Source: JACVRN01 sp036389255 (GTDB lineage: Bacteria > Acidobacteriota > Blastocatellia > Pyrinomonadales > Pyrinomonadaceae). From it: 64,000 bases of DNA. The position numbers and the translations under genes are program-made. The stretch covers positions 843,996-907,995 of the forward strand of contig DASVQI010000024.1 in NCBI GenBank assembly GCA_036389255.1, in the 5' to 3' direction. Shown piece by piece: positions 52,470 through 60,559 of the stretch (positions within the stretch are counted from its first letter, which is position 1; each line of letters opens with the position of its first letter). The notes beneath the pieces were generated by a model. That model saw only the letters and a program-made list of their open reading frames with translations. It was not told where the DNA came from and searched no databases.

Positions 52470-52559
52470 GGCGGCGCGAGCGCCAGTTGGATTTCACCTG
52501 CGCTCTGGTAATGCACATCTATTCAGCGACTTTAGCCGGACAATTTTAGAAAGAACATA

Positions 52560-54155
52560 ATGGCCCCTTACACTATTGACTCTAGCGCTTTCCTGTCGGC
52601 AATCGTCGAATCCTCAAATGACGCCATCGTAGGCAAAAGTCTGGAGGGGACGATTCTTAGCTGGAACGCGGCGGCCGAAAAGCTCTACGGCTACAGCGCG
52701 CAAGAGACTGTGGGCCAGAACATCTCCCTCATCATCCCGCCCGAAAGAAGCGCAGAGTTGCAAGAGATTCTCGCGCGCATCGGTCGCGGTGAAAGAGTCG
52801 AATCCTTCGAGACGGTGCGCGTAGGAAGGGACGGCACACGCATAGACGTGTCGCTGACAATCTCGCCTATAAAGGATTCGAAAGGCAAAATCCTCGGCGC
52901 TTCCGCCATCTCGCGCGACATTTCGGAGCGCAGAACGGCCGAGCGCGAGCGGGTAGAGCTTTTACAGAAGCTCGAAGAGCAAAGGCGAAGGCTGAGCGAT
53001 ATTATCAGGAGCGTCCCCGGCGTCGTCTGGGAGGCGTGGGGAGAGCCGGACGAGGCGGAACAACGCATTAATTTCGTCAGCGACTACGTAGAGAAGATGC
53101 TCGGCTACACGATGGACGAGTGGCTCTCGACGCCCAACTTCTGGCTCAACATAGTTCACCCGGAAGACCGTGAGCGTGCGGCACAGGAAGCTCGCGCCAA
53201 GTTCATGAGCGAAGAAGGCGGCGCGAGCCAGTTTCGTTGGCTCAGGAAAGACGGGCGTGCCATCTGGGTCGAAGCTCACTCAGCGCCCATCAAAGACCAC
53301 GAAGGCCGCCCCGTGGGGATGCGCGGCGTGACTATGGACATTACGGGTCGCAAGCTGGCGGAAGATGCCTTGCGAGAGAGCGAAGAGAGATACAAGAGCC
53401 TGCTTGAGAACGCGAACGACATCATCTACTCGCACGACCTCGAGGGCAATTACCTGACCATCAACCGCGCGGGCGAATTGGCTACGGGCTACACGCGCGA
53501 AGAGATTCTCGGCGGGCTCAACATCTCGCAGACTCTAGCGCCCGAGCACAGGGAGCGCGCGCGGCAGATGACCTTACAGAAGCTGCGCGACCCTTCGCCC
53601 ACTGTCTACGAGTTGGACATCATCTCAAAGGACGGTCGGCGTCTGACGCTTGAGGTAAGCACGCGCCTCTATTACGAGAACGGGAAGCCTGTGGCGGTTG
53701 AAGGCGTGGCCCGCGACGTGACCGAGCGTAAGCGCGCGGAAGAGGAGCAGGCGCGGCTGCGCGAAGAGGTCATACGCGCTCAGGAGTCGCTGCTCGTAGA
53801 GCTTTCAACGCCGCTCATTCCCATCAAAGAAGGGATAGTGGCGATGCCTTTGATAGGAGCGATGAACTCGGAGAGGGCTTCACAGATGATTTCGGCCCTG
53901 CTGGAAGGCGTGAGATTGAGCGGCGCTCGCACGGCGATAATAGACATCACGGGCGTCCCGACCGTTGACACGCAGGTAGCCAGCGCTCTGATTGACGCGG
54001 CCTCCGCCGTAGAGCTTATGGGGACTGAAGTCATCATCACGGGCATACGAGGCCGCGTCGCTCAGACTCTCATAGGCTTGGGCGTAGACCTAGGTACAAT
54101 CGTGACGCGCAGGAATCTACAGAGCGGCATAGAGTACGCTGAGCGCTCGCGGTAG
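52560..54155 (+). CDS. PAS-PAS-PAS-STAS sensor protein (RsbR-like)
   Basis: This 531-residue soluble protein has three PAS domains (about residues 8-130, ending GASAISRDISERR; about 145-270, ending GVTMDITGRK; about 280-395, ending GVARDVTERKRA) and a C-terminal STAS domain (about 415-525: ELSTPLIPIKEGIVAMPLIG, TAIIDITGVPTVDTQVASAL). The STAS residues around DITGVPTVDT match RsbR-type stressosome proteins, whose conserved Ser/Thr is phosphorylated. There is no histidine kinase domain, so output is probably by protein interaction. No rsb-type partner is nearby. It ends at the terminator shared with the convergent lipoprotein gene. Confidence 0.93.
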   Translation: MAPYTIDSSAFLSAIVESSNDAIVGKSLEGTILSWNAAAEKLYGYSAQETVGQNISLIIPPERSAELQEILARIGRGERVESFETVRVGRDGTRIDVSLTISPIKDSKGKILGASAISRDISERRTAERERVELLQKLEEQRRRLSDIIRSVPGVVWEAWGEPDEAEQRINFVSDYVEKMLGYTMDEWLSTPNFWLNIVHPEDRERAAQEARAKFMSEEGGASQFRWLRKDGRAIWVEAHSAPIKDHEGRPVGMRGVTMDITGRKLAEDALRESEERYKSLLENANDIIYSHDLEGNYLTINRAGELATGYTREEILGGLNISQTLAPEHRERARQMTLQKLRDPSPTVYELDIISKDGRRLTLEVSTRLYYENGKPVAVEGVARDVTERKRAEEEQARLREEVIRAQESLLVELSTPLIPIKEGIVAMPLIGAMNSERASQMISALLEGVRLSGARTAIIDITGVPTVDTQVASALIDAASAVELMGTEVIITGIRGRVAQTLIGLGVDLGTIVTRRNLQSGIEYAERSR

Positions 54156-54174
54156 CTTCTTGCGAGTGGCGGAT

Positions 54175-54226
54175 AAAAAAAGGCCAGCATAAAGGCAGGG
54201 CCACGGCTCGCCTTTATGCTGGCCTT
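54175..54226 (-). terminator. Strong rho-independent terminator between convergent genes
   Basis: AAGGCCAGCATAAAGGC (54180-54196) pairs with GCCTTTATGCTGGCCTT (54210-54226) in a 17-bp stem. On the minus strand it is followed by seven T (54175-54181), so it terminates the lipoprotein operon. In the plus direction it may also stop the PAS-STAS gene. Confidence 0.9.
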
Positions 54227-54238
54227 GTTGTTGCCGCT

Positions 54239-55135
54239 TTACATGGCGGACGGTGCGGGTCTGGGTTTCACCCCTTTACGCATCTTCAGCCTCTCGACGG
54301 CAGCCTTAGCCATCTCTTTGACATCCTCATCCTGACCGGCTTCGGCGGCTGCGACCAACACACGCTCCGCCTCCTGACCGTCTATCCTCTCCAGACCGGA
54401 AATTACGATGGGCTCGACCAGCTTGCCGGAAGAGAGAGCTTTTTCAAGAAAAGGTATCGCCACGGCGTCATTGACGTAGCTTAAGGCCAGCGCCGCCTCG
54501 GCTGCCTCACTGTAAGAAGAGGCACCCTTGATTTGCTTCAGGAGCGCCGCGCAGCTCTGGCTGAGCCTGCCCCTGTCAAGCGGTGCTACTTCCAGACGAG
54601 CGCTGAACTCTGGCGATTCGCTTGCCTTATCTGACCCGTTGCCGTCGGACTGAGTGGCCGCTAACCGGGCGGCGATTTCATAAGCGCCCGGCTCCGCGAA
54701 CTCGAACCACTCGTTCAGCAGCAGCTTCTGCGTGTACGACTGGCCGGGCTCAAGTGTGACCTGTCCCGGCAGGCTGACTCCCCCTTTTCTCAAGCGCTGT
54801 AGCCGGATTGTCTTACCATCCGGCCCCTTGACTGTGAAGAGGAAGTTCGCCTTGTAGTCAGCGCCCAAATCAAGGCTGCGGGCCTGCCCGGAGTCGTTGC
54901 GCGCAGTGAAGTTCAGTATAACGGGCTCGTGCAGTGTGAGACGCTCTGCTGCCAGCGAGTAGGAGAGCTTAACGCCCTCCGCCTGCGCAGCGCCGCCCCC
55001 ACTATTCTTTGCTGCGTGAGAAAGCATCCTTGTGTTCGGGTCGGAGCCGGGAGCAGCACAGCCGCTCAGTAAGAGAAGAGCCCCCAGAAACATCAACCCG
55101 TAAGTGGCGACCGTGTTCTTCTGTTTTTTAGACAT
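54239..55135 (-). CDS. Lipoprotein with BsuPI-like domain and HEAT-like tail
   Basis: The 298-residue protein from ATG 55135 (GGAGG upstream) has a lipoprotein signal, LMFLGALLLLSGC, with the Cys as lipidation site. A beta-rich domain (LSYSLAAERLTLHEPVILNF, then TVKGPDGKTIRL and YEIAARL, about residues 50-180) resembles the intracellular proteinase inhibitor BsuPI fold. The C-terminus is helical with HEAT-like repeats (LSYVNDAVAIPFLEKAL, VLVAAAEAGQDEDVKEMAKA). It is last in a minus-strand operon with a tyrosine-rich protein 24 nt upstream and a coiled-coil protein. Its role is unknown; membrane-anchored binding is likely. Confidence 0.85.
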   Translation of the reverse strand: MSKKQKNTVATYGLMFLGALLLLSGCAAPGSDPNTRMLSHAAKNSGGGAAQAEGVKLSYSLAAERLTLHEPVILNFTARNDSGQARSLDLGADYKANFLFTVKGPDGKTIRLQRLRKGGVSLPGQVTLEPGQSYTQKLLLNEWFEFAEPGAYEIAARLAATQSDGNGSDKASESPEFSARLEVAPLDRGRLSQSCAALLKQIKGASSYSEAAEAALALSYVNDAVAIPFLEKALSSGKLVEPIVISGLERIDGQEAERVLVAAAEAGQDEDVKEMAKAAVERLKMRKGVKPRPAPSAM

Positions 55136-55159
55136 ATACACCTCCATAGTTCCTGAGGA

Positions 55160-56185
55160 CTATCGGAAATCCGACCTTGCCGATGCCCCGGACTTACTGC
55201 ATCTGTAAGTCCAGGTTCCATCAGAGTTCTGGAAGAACTCCCTGAGAATCGGAATCGTCCGCGTCAGGTTAACGTATCTGCCGCCGTTGACGTTAGTGCA
55301 TTTGTAGCGGTAGATCTGGTTTGCGGTGAACCGCGCGGCACGAAACGGCGATACGTAACCATCCTTCGGCGGAAGGTGGTCGTCGTTGAATCTCCCGCGC
55401 CATCCCTCCACGTCTATGACGCCCGGGCTCGGCTCCGATGAATTGAACGGCGGCTTGGGCCAGACGTAAGTGCCGCGCGTCGGAAGGTAAACTATCTCGC
55501 CCACGACGCAATTTCCAAGGTCATTGAGGTTGCCCGTACTGGAATCCCACGCGTACTCAAAGTGCAGCGTGCCATCCACCTGAGCCTGTACTGCGGTCTG
55601 GTGGAAGTTCTTCGGGTGCGGGGCTCGCACCGTCAGCATGGCGTAGTCCGTGGTCGTTCCGAGGCTGATTGGGCGCGTCGGGCGCGTCACTTCTCTGTAG
55701 CCGGGACTGAGGAAGTAATAGTACCAAGGCTCGTAAATACCGTACCCTTCGTAGAAACCGAAGTACCATGTGTCCCAGTAATAATATCTGGGCCTGTAGC
55801 GGTACGGGTAGTAGTACTCATAGAACTCCTCCACGTAGTAATACACGGCCATGGCCCTGTGTATCCCCTTCGCCGTGTAGGTCACGTCCGACTGCCCGTA
55901 GAACTGTCGCGTGATGGAGATGAATCCTATATCGTTGGTGTCTGTGGCCGAGCCGCTAGTGACTATTGAGCCGTTGCTGTCCGTGACCGAGAGGCTCACG
56001 TAAGCGTTGTAATCCCACATCACATCATAGTCTACGGACGTTTCCGAGTAGGCCGTGACTATGCCCGAATCGTCGTCATAGTCTATAGAGGTGTAGCCTG
56101 TGACCGATTGGGCCGCGACTGCGCGGGCGAAGAAGAGTGAGCCCAGAAGCACGAGCAGCGTGACCGATAGATGTTTTAATCTCAT
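55160..56185 (-). CDS. Exported tyrosine-rich protein of unknown function
   Basis: This 341-residue protein has a signal peptide (VTLLVLLGSLFFARAVAAQS) and an unusual tyrosine-rich segment between about residues 110 and 165, for example YYYVEEFYEYYYPYRYRPRY and GIYEPWYYYFLSPGYREV. The rest is beta-rich with YTSIDYDDDSGIVTAYSETS near the start. AAAGGAG precedes ATG 56185. I recognise no family. Tyrosine-rich exported segments can support adhesion, cross-linking or amyloid-like assembly, but nothing here proves this. It is the middle gene of a three-gene operon. Confidence 0.78.
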   Translation of the reverse strand: MRLKHLSVTLLVLLGSLFFARAVAAQSVTGYTSIDYDDDSGIVTAYSETSVDYDVMWDYNAYVSLSVTDSNGSIVTSGSATDTNDIGFISITRQFYGQSDVTYTAKGIHRAMAVYYYVEEFYEYYYPYRYRPRYYYWDTWYFGFYEGYGIYEPWYYYFLSPGYREVTRPTRPISLGTTTDYAMLTVRAPHPKNFHQTAVQAQVDGTLHFEYAWDSSTGNLNDLGNCVVGEIVYLPTRGTYVWPKPPFNSSEPSPGVIDVEGWRGRFNDDHLPPKDGYVSPFRAARFTANQIYRYKCTNVNGGRYVNLTRTIPILREFFQNSDGTWTYRCSKSGASARSDFR

Positions 56186-56216
56186 TTGAAGCTCCTTTCA
56201 CACACCAGTTGGCGGT

Positions 56217-56813
56217 CTACTGTGCCTCCGGCGCAGTCTGGCCGGGAGCTAGTGCCTGTACGTCACGCGCTACGCGAGTCTTGACGAACTTGTCGAAGCG
56301 CTTGAACTCGCCCTCGCCCAGAACTTCTCGCAGCCGGTCGCGTGAGCGCAGGACAACGGCGTCGCGCTCCTCCGATAGCTGTCTAAGCTCTGCCGGTGGA
56401 CGCGGGGGAGCCTGACCTGCGGGCAACTGCCCGTCCGGGTACTGTGCCCTCACCCCGGCCAGAAGCGCCTTGGCTCTTTCGTCCAACTGGCGCATCTCGC
56501 GGTCGCAGTTCTCAGCAATCTCGTCTAGCGCCCTTGCCTCCGCTTCGTCCAGCTCGGCCTTGTTCTTGAAGAACCTGCGGAAGCTGGTTGCGTCCTTCCC
56601 TTCCTTCTCGGCCTCGTCCCCTTTGCGCTTGAACTCGGCGGCGTGTCTGAAGAGGTGCCTGTAAAGGATTCGCTCAGGCATCTCGGGCTTGTTCAGCTTC
56701 TCCTTCTGCTGCGCCTGCTGGCTCTGCCCGCTCAGTACGAGCACACCTGCAACGATTCCCAAAATTAAAAGGGACAACAAGACGCTTTTCTTCTTCATCC
56801 TGTTCTTAATCAT
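56217..56813 (-). CDS. Exported coiled-coil protein of unknown function
   Basis: The 198-residue protein starts at ATG 56813 behind GGGAGGA, with a hydrophobic N-terminal export segment (KSVLLSLLILGIVAGVLVLS). The remainder is highly charged and helical (AEFKRKGDEAEKEGKDATSF, NKAELDEAEARALDEIAENC, SEERDAVVLRSRDRLREVLG), suggesting a long coiled coil. It is the first gene of the operon that continues with the tyrosine-rich protein (31 nt downstream) and the lipoprotein. Its about 300-nt leader is structured and listed separately. No family assigned. Confidence 0.8.
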   Translation of the reverse strand: MIKNRMKKKSVLLSLLILGIVAGVLVLSGQSQQAQQKEKLNKPEMPERILYRHLFRHAAEFKRKGDEAEKEGKDATSFRRFFKNKAELDEAEARALDEIAENCDREMRQLDERAKALLAGVRAQYPDGQLPAGQAPPRPPAELRQLSEERDAVVLRSRDRLREVLGEGEFKRFDKFVKTRVARDVQALAPGQTAPEAQ

Positions 56814-57137
56814 TTAATCCTCCCAGGTGGGGGTAGCCTGTGCGCCGTGCGCGTCCCCTCGTCGGGGACGAGACAGGCCCGGCACAGGCTCCGGTTCAGA
56901 GTGTGGCTTCCCTGTACTGCCGAAATTTCTTTACCGACGGGCGTAACCGGCCCGAAGGTCAGAGGATGACGACAGGCAAGAGTCGCTGTAAGCGAGTTAC
57001 CCTGCTTGAATATGGGCGGGCCGCACAAGCCCGCTTTTGCGATGGCCTTTAATTAGAGAAGCGACAGGAGGCGTTGCCCTCCGGCAAGCGTTGAGATTCT
57101 CCTCCTGTGCGGTGGATAATAGCGGGGATTGGATAAA

Positions 57138-57181
57138 GAAATCTTCAGAAAACTATCAATTAGTCTTCAATTAGTCTTCAA
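57138..57181. promoter_or_regulatory. Four 11-bp direct repeats, possible response-regulator site
   Basis: Four contiguous 11-bp units occur: two identical TTAGTCTTCAA (57160-57170 and 57171-57181), AAAACTATCAA (57149-57159) and GAAATCTTCAG (57138-57148). An 11-bp spacing places half-sites on one helix face, as for OmpR/PhoB-type regulators. On the minus strand the array ends next to a -10-like TATTAT, in activator position for the operon starting at 56813. Confidence 0.5.
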
Positions 57182-57219
57182 CCACTTGTTAATAGAATAT
57201 TAGGTCGTTAAAGAGAGAA

Positions 57220-57250
57220 ATGGGCGGCGTCGTAAGCCAACGCCGCCCAT
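57220..57250 (-). terminator. Hairpin terminator after copper operon
   Basis: ATGGGCGGCGT (57220-57230) pairs with ACGCCGCCCAT (57240-57250), an 11-bp GC-rich stem about 58 nt after the cupredoxin stop. On the minus strand it is followed by the pyrimidine-rich TTTCTCTCTTT. Confidence 0.6.
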
Positions 57251-57307
57251 GCGCAACAATGGTCGAGTCCTTTCTGAGCCACGCGCCGTGGCATGATTTA
57301 CGCGGCC

Positions 57308-57685
57308 TCACTGCACAATCAGCTTGCCCTTGTACATGTTCATCCCGCAGGTGAACTCGTACTCGCCCGGCTTCGGCGGCACTATCTCTATAGAGACGGT
57401 CTTGTTCTCAGGCAGATGAGCGCGCCTGCCGAACTCGGGCAGCACCACCTCCTCGCCGCAGGGCGTTGATTCACGGCGCGTGAAGTTCAATCGCAGAGGT
57501 TGGCCGACTTTGGCTACAATAGACTGCGGCTGGTATCCGCCTTTGACCGTCACGTCTATTACCTGCAAGCCGCCCGTTCCGGTCTGAGCCGTGACGGCCT
57601 CATTCTTCCAGAGCCAGAAGTACCAGATTATCCAGCCTATTATTCCGAACCCTATCAGGGTGACAATGATTTGAGTCGTGTTCAT
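57308..57685 (-). CDS. Membrane-anchored cupredoxin-like protein
   Basis: The 125-residue protein has one N-terminal membrane helix (IIVTLIGFGIIGWIIWYFWL) and a cupredoxin domain. Candidate copper ligands are the Cys in STPCGEEVV and the C-terminal cluster FTCGMNMYKGKLIV (Cys, Met). Its start overlaps the ATPase stop by 4 nt (ATGA), so it is translationally coupled to the copper exporter gene. It probably binds copper on the outer face of the inner membrane, as a chaperone or acceptor for exported Cu(I) (inference). Confidence 0.88.
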   Translation of the reverse strand: MNTTQIIVTLIGFGIIGWIIWYFWLWKNEAVTAQTGTGGLQVIDVTVKGGYQPQSIVAKVGQPLRLNFTRRESTPCGEEVVLPEFGRRAHLPENKTVSIEIVPPKPGEYEFTCGMNMYKGKLIVQ

Positions 57686-59844
57686 GATTTCCCTTCCTTT
57701 ACTGTGCGCGGCTCGAATAGCCGTAGCCTGTTGGCATTCGTGACAACCGTAATACTCGACGCAGCCATCGCCGCCCCCGCTATGATTGGCGAAAGCAGCA
57801 GCCCTAGGAGCGGGTAAAAGATTCCCGCAGCGACCGGAATGCCCAGCGTGTTGTAGATGAAGGCTCCGAACAGATTCTGCTTAATGTTCGTGAGCGTCGC
57901 GCGCGAGACTTCGATTGCGGTCACGACCCCTCGCAGAGAGCCTCCGACGAGCGTCACGTCGGCTGCTTCTATAGCCACGTCTGTCCCCGTTCCTATGGCG
58001 AAGCCCACGTCGGCCTGCGCGAGCGCGGGCGCGTCGTTGATTCCGTCTCCCACCATTCCGACGAGTCGCGCGCCCTCGCCTGCTCTTGCCCGCGCGCCCT
58101 CCGTCTGAAGCATCTCAACCTGACGAGCCTTTTCATCAGGCAGCACCTCTGCCAGCACACGCTCTATGCCTGCCTGACGCGCGATGGCACGCGCTGTTCG
58201 CTCGTTGTCGCCGGTCATCATGACGACTTCGATTCCCATTCTCTGAAGCGCGCGGACGGCTGACACGGAATCATCTTTGAGAGTGTCGGCCACGGCTATA
58301 ATCCCGGCTGGCTGGCTATCAACGGCCACGAACATAGGCGTCTTTCCTTCATCAGCGATGCGGCTCGCCGCAGCCTCAAACTCTGACGCCTCTACCCGCT
58401 CGCGCCGCATGAGCCTTATATTGCCGACCAGCACGCGCCTCCCTCCCGCAGTAGCCTCTACGCCGTGGCCCGGAATCGCGTTAAAGCTTTCGGGCTCCCC
58501 GACCGCGATGCCTTTCGCCTCAGCGCCCTTCACAATAGCTTCGGCCAGAGGATGCTCGCTGCGCTTATCCGCGACGGCGGCCAGTTCCAGCAGCCCGTCA
58601 GATGAGAAGCTTCCGAACGGCAGCACGTCAACAAGCTCGGGCTTGCCTCTGGTAATCGTGCCCGTCTTATCGAGCACGATTGTCGTCAAACGCGAGGCCG
58701 TCTCAAGCGCCTCACCGTTTCTAATCAACACTCCGTTCTCTGCGGCTTTGCCCACTCCGACCATCAGGCTGATGGGCGTCGCAAGCCCCAAGGCACAGGG
58801 GCAGGCTATGACAAGCACGGCAACCATCGTTACGATTGAGTGATTAAGCACCGGCTCCGGGCCGAAGTTGAACCATGCCAGAAAAGTCAGGATGGCTATA
58901 ATCATCACAGACGGCACGAAGTAAGAGGATATTTTGTCTACCAGCCTTCCGATGGGAGGCTTGGAGTTCTGCGCGCGCTGCACCATCTCGACTATCTGCG
59001 CCAGAGCCGTATCGCGTCCGACCTTAGTAGCGCGGAAGGTGAAAGCGCCGGTCTTGTTCACGCTTGAGCCTATTACGTGGTCGCCCGCTCTTTTATCAAC
59101 CGGCACCGACTCGCCCGTCACAACCGCTTCGTCTATCGCCGATTCTCCTTCGAGGATAATTCCATCAACCGGCACCTTCTCGCCGGGACGAACCAGAACC
59201 GTGTCGCCCGCCACCACATTTTCGACCGGGACATCCAGCTCTTTTCCGTCACGAATGACGCGAGCCGTCTTTGCCTGAAGCTCCAACAGTTTTTTGATGG
59301 CTGCGGAAGAGCGGCTCTTGGCCCGCATCTCAAGCGCCTGTCCAAGCAGTATGAGCGCTATGACTATCACCGCCACTTCGAAGTACATCCCGGCGGTGCC
59401 GGAGGGAAAGAGCTGCGGCGCGACTGCCACCACGGTCGAGTAGGCCCACGCCGCGCCCGTGCCGAGCGCTACGAGCGTGTCCATGTTCGTGTTGTGATTG
59501 CGAAGACCGTTCCATGCGCTCGTGAAGAACTGGCTGCCAGACCAGACGAGCACAGGCAGAGTCAGCATCGCAGCCGCGATGCCTATCTCCTGATGCCAGC
59601 GCATCAGCGCCTCTCTCCATGACGGTACGAATTCAGCGAACATAAGGAAGAGCAGTGGCAGCCCCACGGCCGTAGCGAACCAGAACTTTCGCATCATCGA
59701 ACGGTAGCTGGCTTGCTGAGACTCTTCTACGGATTCCCCTTGTCCGACTGCATGATGTGTCGCGTGTAGATGGTCATGACGGGTCTCGTCCAATTCCTTT
59801 CCGGCGTTGGACTGACCTCGCATTGCCATGTGATTGCTGCTCAT
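57682..59844 (-). CDS. copA: P1B-type copper-translocating ATPase
   Basis: This is about 720 aa from ATG 59844 (GAGG upstream); a TTG two codons earlier overlaps the MerR-type stop. The transmembrane metal site CPCALGLATP (about residue 347), phosphorylation motif DKTGTIT (about 390), HP motif EHPLAEAI, and GDGINDAPALAQADVG (about 598) are intact. C-terminal FIYNTLGIPVAAGIF (YN) and AAMAASSITVVTNANRLR (MxxSS) match Cu(I)-specific CopA. There is no N-terminal HMA domain; instead the N-terminus is His-rich (RHDHLHATHH). The gene lies between a MerR-type regulator and a cupredoxin, consistent with copper export. Confidence 0.95.
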   Translation of the reverse strand: MSSNHMAMRGQSNAGKELDETRHDHLHATHHAVGQGESVEESQQASYRSMMRKFWFATAVGLPLLFLMFAEFVPSWREALMRWHQEIGIAAAMLTLPVLVWSGSQFFTSAWNGLRNHNTNMDTLVALGTGAAWAYSTVVAVAPQLFPSGTAGMYFEVAVIVIALILLGQALEMRAKSRSSAAIKKLLELQAKTARVIRDGKELDVPVENVVAGDTVLVRPGEKVPVDGIILEGESAIDEAVVTGESVPVDKRAGDHVIGSSVNKTGAFTFRATKVGRDTALAQIVEMVQRAQNSKPPIGRLVDKISSYFVPSVMIIAILTFLAWFNFGPEPVLNHSIVTMVAVLVIACPCALGLATPISLMVGVGKAAENGVLIRNGEALETASRLTTIVLDKTGTITRGKPELVDVLPFGSFSSDGLLELAAVADKRSEHPLAEAIVKGAEAKGIAVGEPESFNAIPGHGVEATAGGRRVLVGNIRLMRRERVEASEFEAAASRIADEGKTPMFVAVDSQPAGIIAVADTLKDDSVSAVRALQRMGIEVVMMTGDNERTARAIARQAGIERVLAEVLPDEKARQVEMLQTEGARARAGEGARLVGMVGDGINDAPALAQADVGFAIGTGTDVAIEAADVTLVGGSLRGVVTAIEVSRATLTNIKQNLFGAFIYNTLGIPVAAGIFYPLLGLLLSPIIAGAAMAASSITVVTNANRLRLFEPRTVKEGKS

Positions 59845-59846
59845 GT

Positions 59847-60362
59847 TCAACCTCGCTTTCTCTCTCTTGTTCCGGGGCCGCCGATTTTCTTCTTCTTCTC
59901 GCCGTGCTCAACGTGCGAGCTTTCTATGAGCCCGCAGATGTGGCCGGGCGCGCGGCCGACCTTGTTCCACTCTTCCAGAGTTTCGGCCAGCTCCTTACGA
60001 TAGCGGCGCAGCTCGCGCATGCGCTCGTCCAGCTCTTCGAGGCGGCGACTCACTATCTCGCGCACTTCGTGGCAAGGGCTCTCGCCCCTTCGAGCGTCAT
60101 CCACGATGCGCCGTATCTCGTCCAGCGAAAAACCGAGAGCCTGCGCCTGCTTGATGAAGGCCAGCCGGTCTAAAATCTCGGGCCCGTAGACGCGGTAGCC
60201 GGAGAAGGTTCTCGAAGGCTTGTCCAGCAACCCGCTTTTCTCGTAGAACCTCAGCGCCTCTATGCCGACGCCGCTTCTTTTCGAGACTTCGCCAATCCTG
60301 AGCATCCCGCGCCCCTGCTCCTCGTCAACTATCCTCGCGTTCTTCAAATCGCTTGCACGCAT
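59847..60362 (-). CDS. MerR family metal-responsive regulator
   Basis: The 171-residue protein has the MerR winged helix (RIGEVSKRSGVGIEALRFYE, about residues 22-41) followed by a long dimerisation helix with ELDERMRELRRYRKEL. Candidate metal ligands are Cys97 in GESPCHEVRE and Cys143 in GHICGLIE, plus a His-rich tail. The DNA site is the MerR-type promoter at 60398-60429. Start ATG 60362 has GAGAGG upstream; ATG 60305 is an alternative. It precedes the copper ATPase, so it probably senses Cu(I) or a similar soft metal and activates its own operon (inference). Confidence 0.93.
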   Translation of the reverse strand: MRASDLKNARIVDEEQGRGMLRIGEVSKRSGVGIEALRFYEKSGLLDKPSRTFSGYRVYGPEILDRLAFIKQAQALGFSLDEIRRIVDDARRGESPCHEVREIVSRRLEELDERMRELRRYRKELAETLEEWNKVGRAPGHICGLIESSHVEHGEKKKKIGGPGTRERKRG

Positions 60363-60397
60363 GCCTGCTTACCTCTCAAAGTTTTTTCAATGTTCAG

Positions 60398-60429
60398 AGT
60401 ATAAACTCTGTACTCGCCTACAGAGTCAA
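60398..60429 (-). promoter_or_regulatory. MerR-type promoter of copper operon
   Basis: On the minus strand -35 TTGACT (60424-60429) and -10 TATACT (60398-60403) are 20 nt apart, the long spacer of MerR-activated promoters. A perfect inverted repeat ACTCTGTA-N6-TACAGAGT (60405-60426) lies between them. Confidence 0.9.
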
Positions 60430-60559
60430 GCGGGAAAATAGAAGATTGTTTGGCCCGGCCGCTTGGCGCGCGTGAGCGGCTGGAATCCTTGTCACTTATA
60501 TAGGCTGAAGGTAAATTGTTTTCAGTCGGATATGCCAATCGTGTCAGGGGTTTAAGGCT

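Larger units (their letters stand above)
56814..57307. other. 494-bp intergenic region with structured leader and repeat array
   Basis: No convincing gene is seen; the short reading frames have no start-site support. On the minus strand, transcribed toward 56813, there are the direct-repeat array (57138-57181), a -10-like TATTAT (57116-57121), a hairpin nest ACAGGAGG/CCTCCTGT around CGTTGCC/GGCAAGCG (57064-57108), and a long hairpin GCCTGTGC/GCACAGGC enclosing CGTCCCC/GGGGACG (56836-56889) just before the ribosome-binding site of the coiled-coil gene. A structured regulatory leader or small RNA is possible (inference). Confidence 0.55.

Noticed and set aside
56840..57052. Possible 70-aa gene in the 494-bp intergenic region
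   Set aside because: Unusual composition, no ribosome site and overlaps strong hairpins better explained as leader RNA.
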